The position numbers were made by a program, and so were the translations under genes. Below the pieces are notes generated by a model that saw only the letters and a list, made by a program, of their open reading frames with translations, was not told the origin of the DNA and did not search any database. Positions 45,391-50,790 of a stretch of 50,790 nt of DNA are shown here, one piece after another. The DNA is from Bacillota bacterium (GTDB taxonomy: Bacteria > Bacillota > SHA-98 > UBA4971): contig JACIXY010000022.1 of assembly GCA_014360195.1 (NCBI GenBank), positions 1 to 50,790 of the forward strand, written 5' to 3'. Within the stretch, counting starts at the first letter, position 1, and the number at the start of each line of letters is the position of its first letter.

Positions 45391-46158
45391 CTAGAACACG
45401 CCCGATCTAGCCTCGCGCTGTAGGCCATCCTGCAGAGAGCGCCAATACAGCTGGCCCGTTCCGAAAAAGAAGGCACCGAACAGGAAAAGGAACAGCAGCG
45501 CCGCTCCCCAGCCGTAGTGCAGCACGGTCCGTCTGGTCAGCGTGCCCAGAGCGTGCATCGCGACCGTCGAGTGGACCAAGCCGACGACGAACGGGAGGAA
45601 GAAGATCACAGCCATCTGGCTCAATGCCTGCCCGCGCAGCTCCCTTCTGGTCACGCCCACCTGCTGGAGCCTGCGAGCATACTTGCGGTCTTCCTCTATG
45701 TCCGTAAACAGCCGCGAATAGAGAAGGCTGAAGCACGCCGCAACAAACACGAGCGACACGAAAACCCCGATGAAGACCGTGAGCCCCATGTAAACCACTT
45801 GTGTCTGGTATTGCCTGACGGTCGTCGATATCAGCTTCTCTTGCCCGGAAAAGAGCGCCGACAGCTCAGACGATGCTTGCTGCATGGCCCTGCCTCGCCA
45901 ATTGCCGGTCCACATGGAGATGTGAATCCGCTGCTCGCGTCCAGCTCTCTCGGCCAGGTTTTCATACACGGCATCTGACACTACCAAGTTGTATAAAAGG
46001 TGTCGGGCCGGATTGATCAGCCGCCCGGTTTCGTCCGGCTTTACGGTGAACTCCAGCTCCTCTCCGCCGATCTGAACGCGGTCGTTCCACGATTCAACCT
46101 CTTCCCTCTGACCATGGAATAGCGGGTTGGGGAACACGAGAATCGCCTCGTCATCATC
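45391..46158 (-). pseudogene. FtsX-like ABC permease, 5'-truncated
   Basis: The C-terminal part of a BceB/FtsX-type permease. A soluble domain (DDEAILVFPNPLFHGQREEV onward) precedes three membrane segments: VVYMGLTVFIGVFVSLVFVA, FFLPFVVGLVHSTVAMHALG and ALLFLFLFGAFFFGTGQLYW. They are interleaved with EDRKYARRLQQVGVTRRELR, the conserved loop before the penultimate membrane helix. Full-length proteins have about 650 residues, but only about 255 remain. The frame is cut at about 46158, where an IS3-type sequence begins. The ATPase partner gene is absent. Confidence 0.85.
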
Positions 46159-46164
46159 TGAAGT

Positions 46165-46490
46165 TGATCCGGTTTCGTGGACACTCCAGGGCTACGCGAC
46201 GGACCGTTTGGCTTCCTTGTGATTTCTCTCCGTAACGGCCGACCTCCTGTTCTCTCGGCGAAGCCGGGTAGGCTCCTGCTTCTCGGCAGTCGTCGGCCCT
46301 CCATGCTCCCCAGCATCGATCTCAGCTTGCCTGGTCCAGTTACGCAACGACTCCACTGGTATGCTCTGGCCTCTTGCGATCTGAGGCAATAGGCTTCCCG
46401 CTCTCGCGCACCGGGCGAACCGCCTCCGCCCTGAACTGTCGCGGATATGGTGGCTTTCCCCGTGGCGCGTGGTGGACGTCTCCCCCCTGA
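46165..46490 (-). pseudogene. IS3-family OrfA remnant
   Basis: Two frames together give the OrfA pattern: PYPRQFRAEAVRPVRESGKP near 46400-46460, then after a frameshift IPVESLRNWTRQAEIDAGE and RLRRENRRSAVTERNH. These are the helix-turn-helix and leucine-zipper region of IS3 OrfA. OrfB is missing. It separates the truncated permease from the truncated GyrI-like gene and probably broke both. Confidence 0.8.
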
Positions 46491-46514
46491 AGTGACAACT
46501 GGCACTGGATTGCG

Positions 46515-46829
46515 ATGATCATGCAGCCTGCCCACATCACAGAGTCCATGCTTCGTGAGGCCCTTGCTGAGCTTCGGGCAAAGCGGCCAAACCCTGCTCT
46601 CGACAGACTGCGCCTAGAGACCTTCACAGAGGGGCTGTGCATGCAGACGATGCACATCGGCCCATACAGCACGGAGCCGGAAACCGTATCAAAGATGACA
46701 GCATTTGCAGCCGAGAATGGTTACGCTCTGCGTGGCAAACACCACGAGATATACCTCGGTGACCCGAGACGCTCAGCTCCGGAGAAGCTCAAGACGGTGA
46801 TACGCCTACCAATCCAGCGAGGAGGATAG
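46515..46829 (+). pseudogene. GyrI-like small-molecule-binding protein, N-terminally truncated
   Basis: The frame reads IMQPAHITESMLREALAELR, then QTMHIGPYSTEPETVSKMTA, then NGYALRGKHHEIYLGDPRRS and ends APEKLKTVIRLPI. This is the C-terminal half of the GyrI-like/YdhR type (MHIGPYS.E..T...M..F....G....GKHHEIYL.DPRR..PEKLKTVIR.P). About 90-100 N-terminal residues are missing. The break abuts the IS3 remnant. The surviving part could still fold, but no start signal suggests expression. Confidence 0.75.
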
Positions 46830-47311
46830 GAGAAGACTGACGATGCTCGAGGTATCTGAAGCGATCGTCATTGGCCGGCAAGCGGCCGAGCCCGTCGCAT
46901 GAGTCCGATGTCGGCCGGTCCGCCGTCAGGCCACCCAGCGCAGACGCCAACCGCCAACCGAGTGCCTCAACCATTGGGATCTGCTCGGGTTCAGGTTCTA
47001 GAGGACGACCCACGGAGCGAGGGGATGCACACGGCGTCCGTTTCAGCCGGCTGTCATGTCCTCATCGTTTCCCCACGATCTTGTCAAAACGACTGTCCAT
47101 GCAAGCACTGATATCTGTTGTCACGAAGTTGCCCTTGTAGAACAGGCTGAATATCGTTGCCGGCGTAGGAGCAGACTGAGCCTGTTCCGTCGTCTCAAGC
47201 TTGATTACCTTCAATCGAATTGCGTTTTCAACCACTGCATCTTGAGTTCATAGCCCTCTGCACACTCCTTTTCCGAAAAGGCGCAGCATATGTGTTTGTG
47301 TTCAGCCCCTA
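46830..47311. other. No gene recognised
   Basis: Spacer of about 480 bp; open frames carry no motif. Confidence 0.4.
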
Positions 47312-47671
47312 TTAGGGAGGTTCGATCCGCGTGTCGGCGTAGTGGTGGTCGAAGGTACCGTCCTCCGCGGGCTCGAACATCGTGACAGCGCGTACAGCCG
47401 CCAGGTCGATGGGCCCGTACACGTGCGGGAACAGCTCCGCGCCACCCTCAAGGTTCTCATAGACCACGGGCGAGGACAGTTTCTCCACAGAGACGTGAAG
47501 AAGCACGAGCCCATGCGTGCCCCGGAAGATGCTATTGGCAACTCGAATCACCTGGTCCCCGTCCGAGCAATGGATAAAGCCTTCGGTCGCCAGGGATTGA
47601 GCCTCGTACCTGCCACGATGCACGGCTTGCTCCCACTCGCGTTCAGTCGTGATATGGAATATCGTTGCCAT
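47312..47671 (-). CDS. DUF952-family protein, 119 aa
   Basis: A complete DUF952 protein. It starts ATIFHITTEREWEQAVHRGR and has the family phrases SLATEGFIHCSDGDQVIRVA, LVLLHVSVEKL, VVYENLEGGAELFPHVYGPI and the C-terminal FEPAEDGTFDHH. Length is typical. DUF952 is distantly related to ADP-ribosyltransferase-like folds, but its biochemical role is not established. The frame is open upstream into a GNAT fragment, so a fusion protein starting at 48028 is possible. I chose ATG 47671 because the family begins there. Confidence 0.85.
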   Translation of the reverse strand: MATIFHITTEREWEQAVHRGRYEAQSLATEGFIHCSDGDQVIRVANSIFRGTHGLVLLHVSVEKLSSPVVYENLEGGAELFPHVYGPIDLAAVRAVTMFEPAEDGTFDHHYADTRIEPP

Positions 47672-47699
47672 GAACCCGCCAGCTCCCCCCGCACGGTCC

Positions 47700-48028
47700 C
47701 TGCCTGTTGGCGGACAACCGCCAGCGCAAGTGAGTTTCGATAAGAAGCTAAGAAGCTGCCAACCGCTCTCGTCGTGGTCAAAGATCCCGTATGTGAAGTC
47801 CTGGCCTAGGTCGAACCTTCCCCTGAAGCTTCGGAGTAGCTCAACCTTGGCCTCTACCTCGGTAGGCTCCTGCTCAGCCCATGGCATCCACGGCCGCAGA
47901 TGATCGAGGCTCGAATCGATGGCTTCCTTGAGAAGAACGGCGTCGCTTGGGTTCCAACACCGGATCACTGTTCGTTCAGTCCGCACGCAATAAGCTGGAC
48001 CTTTTCCTGAGGCACTCACTACGCTCAC
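47700..48028 (-). pseudogene. GNAT acetyltransferase, N-terminal remnant
   Basis: The frame reads CVRTERTVIRCWNPSDAVLL, SSLDHLRPWMPWAEQEPTEV, RFDLGQDFTYGIFDHDESG. This is the N-terminal third of a RimJ/RimL-type acetyltransferase (RT.RL.IR...P.DA..L..A...S...L..WMPWA). The acetyl-CoA-binding core is missing. The remaining frame passes without a stop into the DUF952 protein, probably through a deletion that fused the two. Confidence 0.75.
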
Positions 48029-48075
48029 TCCTCACTCACATCGGACCGCTGGCCCGAGTCGAGATCTGTGACACA

Positions 48076-48603
48076 CTATACAAAGACCGACCTGAACTTG
48101 CTGTTGCGCCGCTCCTGGTCCGAGAGGACGAGTTCACGGATAGCCTCTGGGAGACGTTCGCGTTGCCATTGGCACTCACGCCTGCCTGCCTCCGTTTGAT
48201 CGACACAGCGCGGGTCGGGCCCGGCTCCGGCTTCTGTTGCCAAACGCACCGCTTTGATGGCGTAGGCGGCAGCACCCAGCTCATGGTCGGCCATGTGTGC
48301 CGTGCCGGCCGCGTGTCCGGCAGCGCGGCAGACAGCCTGGGCTACAGGGTCGGTCACGCTCCTCGCGGCCGCATGGGCGGCGGTCGCCGCCTCACGTGCC
48401 TCACCTACAGTGGCCTCCCCACGAGACCACCTGCGGGCTGCCTCAATTGCTCGCCTCGGTCGGTCATCATCCGGGTACTTGGCGGTGAATAGCGGAAGGA
48501 CATGCTCAGCGCAATCCGCGGCCCAGCTTGCGAGCAGGCGGTGGTTAGATAGAGCGAGCAGGCCGCCGCGGTGAACAGCGACAAAGCGTGGATCTCTAGC
48601 CAT
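48076..48603 (-). CDS. Imm5-like putative immunity protein, 175 aa
   Basis: Helical, Ala-rich protein that I recognise as Imm5-like. It has LALSNHRLLASWAADCAEHV, PDDDRPRRAIEAARRWSRGE, VGEAREAATAAHAAARSVTD, AVCRAAGHAAGTAHMADHEL and GAAAYAIKAVRLA. Imm5-type proteins are predicted immunity proteins of polymorphic toxin systems. No toxin gene is seen beside it, so here it may be an orphan immunity gene. The gene looks intact, with ATG at 48603. Confidence 0.8.
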   Translation of the reverse strand: MARDPRFVAVHRGGLLALSNHRLLASWAADCAEHVLPLFTAKYPDDDRPRRAIEAARRWSRGEATVGEAREAATAAHAAARSVTDPVAQAVCRAAGHAAGTAHMADHELGAAAYAIKAVRLATEAGAGPDPRCVDQTEAGRRECQWQRERLPEAIRELVLSDQERRNSKFRSVFV

Positions 48604-49034
48604 GACAACCCCCTCAGTCAGGCGGATGGATTCTCATATCGATGCCGGGCTGCGCATCCCGGCTGCGCATCTGGCCGAGCTAACAGCAAGGCAAACAAGG
48701 TCGTAACCAAGCTTCTGCGTGCGTCTATGCCGCGACATTCCGTTCAGACACTAGACACCAGCTTTCTACGTCAGCCTTGGGATACCTCCCGGGTCTTCTG
48801 GAAGCTGGGTGTTTGATTTGCTTCAACGCCCAGCCTACTACGTGGCCAGGTAACGAAGCTGCTAAGTGATGCAGCTCCTTAGGTGCCAGGGTTCCGACAG
48901 CAGCCGTCGAAAAGCCGGCCTTCTGCCTGCCGCTCAGTACTCGATAGAGGAACGAAGCCACGAGCTCTCGGCCTAAGGGATAGCTTATGGGCCCCACCTC
49001 AGGCATGGACCCGGCGACATGTCTACCTCTTTGG
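48604..49034. other. No gene recognised
   Basis: A 119-codon minus-strand frame crosses this stretch but lacks motifs and overlaps the methyltransferase gene. Confidence 0.35.
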
Positions 49035-49675
49035 TCAGCTCCGCGCCGCGAGCACGAAGTAGTGCCAGCTAGTCCGGCCGTCATAGATGTCCTCGATTTG
49101 CCTTAGCTTAACGATGCTAAACTCTGAGAGAAGACGACGGATGTCTTCAAGATCGCAATAGTAGTGTGGGAGGATGGTCCCGTCCTCCTCCTGCTTCATC
49201 CTAACGTTCGCATCAACGACCTGGTTACGTGGATCTGCATACGTCGGATTGTTCTTCGAATTGAGGGTCAGGTAGACCTCTGCTCCAGGCTTCATGACTC
49301 GATGCAGTTCCGAGATTGCAGCGGCCATCCCCTTGGAATCAACGTGGTATATGGAATGGTAGGCAAGAACGGCATCAAATGACCCGTCGTCGAAAGGGAG
49401 ACTCGCGAGGTCAGCATGGACCGTCTCTACCGCCAATCCGCGCTCTGCCGCCACGTTCTCAAGCCTACGGAGCCCGCTTTCTGATGAGTCCAATGCCGTG
49501 ACTTCAAAGCCGTTTTCCGCGAACAGTAGTGAATGCCTACCAATGCCGCACCCGAGGTCGAGTATCGAGTTGAGTCCCGCCTTCTTCCACCTGGTCAATA
49601 AGTAGTGTAGACATCCTCTGATGGTTCAGTCCAGTACGGCTGCGAAACCTTGTCCCAGTCCCAACCCCCGCACAT
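49035..49675 (-). pseudogene. Class I SAM-dependent methyltransferase, single-base frameshift near the N-terminus
   Basis: The main frame has LNSILDLGCGIGRHSLLFAE (motif I), then DSSESGLRRL, LASLPFDDGSFDAVLAYHSI (post-I to motif II) and HRVMKPGAEVYLTL (motif III). It resembles small-molecule methyltransferases. The natural N-terminus lies in the next frame: ATG 49675, preceded by AGGAGGT, gives CGGWDWDKVSQPYWTEPSED and VY before hitting TGA at 49600. A one-base deletion near 49600-49605 separates the parts. The domain after the frameshift is undamaged, so this is either very recent inactivation or a sequencing error. Confidence 0.82.
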
Positions 49676-49799
49676 AGGCCTACCTCCTGATGCAGCTGAT
49701 GTTACCACGAACCAGCATGTTGCCCGGACCCAAACGCCACTCGGCTTGCCCAACGGCGATGAACTCAACGCGGCCCGGCTGCGAATCCGCCGAATCCGC

Positions 49800-50285
49800 C
49801 TACATGGAATGTATGTCAGCTGCGGCGTGCCTTCGCCCGATCAAAGCCACCCGCTCCGAGCCGCCTGCTGGACATGCCCATTCGGCACGACCACCCAGTT
49901 CCTTGAGGATCCGCCTGATTGGCGGACTAGTGTCGGTCGGCAGCGCCTGAACATCGAAAAAGGCGTATTCGGAATGCTCTGTGGCGTTGAGCTTCACCTC
50001 GCCTTCCAGGCATCGAGCTGTGTAAACGGCAGTGACGTTATAGACCTCGTACCCGTTCGGGTACCGGTAGTGAAGCTCATGACCAGAGAAGACCCCAAAG
50101 AGCGATACCTGCGTAACCTCAAGCCCTGCCGCTTCTCAAGTCTCTCGCCTAGCGGTCTCCTCAAGACTCTCGCCAAGCTCCATGGCCCCACCTGGCAAAC
50201 CCCAGCAGCCGTTATCCTTCCTACGGAGGAGCAGAAGCCTCCCCTGGTTCGTGTAAAATGTAGTGGGGCAGGAGACCGGGGTCTT
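49800..50285 (-). pseudogene. Nudix hydrolase with in-frame TGA in the Nudix box
   Basis: The minus-strand frame reads [20 protein letters not shown], then [18 protein letters not shown], stop, EAAGLEVTQVSLFGVFSGHE, EVYNVTAVYTARCLEGEVKL and EHSEYAFFDVQALPT. This is a full Nudix domain except that one codon in the box (RET*EAAGL) is TGA, as expected from a CGA-to-TGA change. The N-terminus is cut where the ISLre2 end begins (about 50285). The adjacent methyltransferase is also damaged by one base. Confidence 0.82.
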
Positions 50286-50296
50286 GGGGTAGAAAT

Positions 50297-50339
50297 ATAG
50301 AGACCTCGAACTTCCCTCTTAAGAAGGCGAGGTCTCTAT
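50297..50339 (+). promoter_or_regulatory. Hairpin enclosing the start of the ISLre2 transposase gene
   Basis: A perfect 12-bp inverted repeat (ATAGAGACCTCG at 50297 and CGAGGTCTCTAT at 50328) with a 19-nt loop ends on the first two bases of the transposase start codon and exposes AAGAAGG in the loop. In mRNA it would hide the start codon, which would limit transposase translation. Confidence 0.7.
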
Positions 50340-50757
50340 GCCAGCAAGTACCGGTAAAACCAGCCTTGAGGCAATTGTAAGTATATTGGATGGTGCCCGC
50401 GATTTCAAGACCCTTGAGCAGAAGTGCTTCGCCCTGGGGATGGCGCCCGCGGCTCAGATATTCGAGAGTGTGCTTACGTGTCTTGATGAGGAGCTAGCCA
50501 GGACGAGAGATCACACACTCAGGAACAAGGGAACCGGTGAGCGGACGATTCAGACGGTCTTTGGTGAAGTGACGATTAAGAGGCGCAGATACCGAGAGGA
50601 AATGCGCGTGGACGGCAAGCTCAAGAAGGGGGCATATCGGTATCTGCTGGACGAAGTGCTGGGGCTTCCGCCGGACGATAGGGTCTCGCCTGGTTTGACG
50701 CAGGCCTTAGTGGAAGGGGCAGCGGAGGAGCCATTTCCCCACGGGCGTCTGGTCTGA
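50338..50757 (+). CDS. ISLre2-family (UPF0236) transposase, N-terminal part
   Basis: The first 130 residues match the N-terminal region of ISLre2/UPF0236 transposases. A helical start is followed by ESVLTCLDEELARTRDHTLR, NKGTGERTIQTVFGEVTIKR, RRYREEM and YRYLLDEVLGLPPDDRVSPG, then LTQALVEGAA. In this family the section (HKG...T..G.V...R..Y.......YLLDE.LGL) precedes the DDE core. The frame stops at 50757. A neighbouring frame continues (SGLIRLLAQGDVKA) to the end of the window, so a frameshift near 50740 is likely. The rest of the gene lies outside the window, so I cannot tell whether it is otherwise intact. Confidence 0.85.
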   Translation: MPASTGKTSLEAIVSILDGARDFKTLEQKCFALGMAPAAQIFESVLTCLDEELARTRDHTLRNKGTGERTIQTVFGEVTIKRRRYREEMRVDGKLKKGAYRYLLDEVLGLPPDDRVSPGLTQALVEGAAEEPFPHGRLV

Positions 50758-50790
50758 TACGTCTTCTCGCCCAAGGTGACGTAAAAGCCT

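Noticed and set aside
47312-48028. A true GNAT-DUF952 fusion enzyme
   Set aside because: The GNAT part lacks its acetyl-CoA-binding core and the DUF952 part begins at its normal first residue, so a deletion scar is more likely than a working fusion.
47947-48492. Plus-strand frame of 181 codons
   Set aside because: It lies antisense to the Imm5-like gene, which has clear family patterns; the plus frame has none.
48725-49084. Minus-strand frame of 119 codons
   Set aside because: Overlaps the end of the methyltransferase, has no motif and no start signal.
49800-50285. Selenocysteine at the TGA in the Nudix box
   Set aside because: Nudix boxes do not use selenocysteine, no SECIS-like hairpin follows the TGA, and the gene is also truncated at its 5' end.

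Overview
The window looks like chromosomal DNA of a GC-rich, Gram-positive-type bacterium, probably a deep-branching (possibly thermophilic) member of the Bacillota. The evidence is strong AGGAGG-type ribosome binding sites, textbook sigma-A promoters (TTGACA-17-TATATT and TTGACA-17-TATGAT), IS families common in that group (IS21, IS256, IS1182, IS3, ISLre2), a CarA/CarB pair and a slipin. The exact taxon cannot be read from the sequence.

Layout. 1-3.4 kb is a graveyard: tails of a serine recombinase, a type III-like DNA methylase and an IS256 transposase, plus a truncated tRNA-Lys(CUU). 3.4-10.6 kb holds an exported protein with its own promoter and terminator, a translationally coupled pair of DUF1670 proteins, a KAP-type P-loop ATPase, a VapBC toxin-antitoxin pair and a third DUF1670 protein. 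10.7-15.8 kb is again mostly debris (frameshifted LivH permease, nuclease tail, IS1182, IS21, IS3 and IS256 pieces) around one intact DUF4062 protein. 16.0-22.4 kb is the most interesting block: sigma-70-like factor, 125-aa unknown protein, ImmA/IrrE metallopeptidase, NurA-like nuclease and HerA-like ATPase on one strand, with a convergent SPPY-class DNA methyltransferase. I read it as a candidate genome-defence or DNA-processing island. An IS21 element with a broken istA and intact istB follows.

25-40 kb is the best-preserved housekeeping region: tRNA-Lys(UUU), superoxide dismutase, creatininase-family amidohydrolase, GH63-like glycosidase, slipin, a gamma-glutamyltransferase remnant, carA, carB and an FGGY sugar kinase. 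Several of these enzymes carry long low-complexity insertions or tails (CarA about 200 residues; the glycosidase, kinase, CarB and SOD shorter ones), and the spaces between genes carry short tandem repeats of similar flavour.

40-50.8 kb is an accessory zone rich in toxin-antitoxin and immunity genes (Uma2 nuclease, RelE-like toxin, MNT/HEPN pair, MntA with a truncated HepT, Imm5-like protein). It is mixed with truncated genes (epimerase, BtrH-like, FtsX permease, GyrI-like, GNAT, methyltransferase, Nudix) and IS ends, and finishes in the 5' part of an ISLre2 transposase.

All assignments come from reading protein motifs and DNA repeats by eye. No database search was run. Family names are recognition-based, and interactions between genes are inferred from order and spacing.
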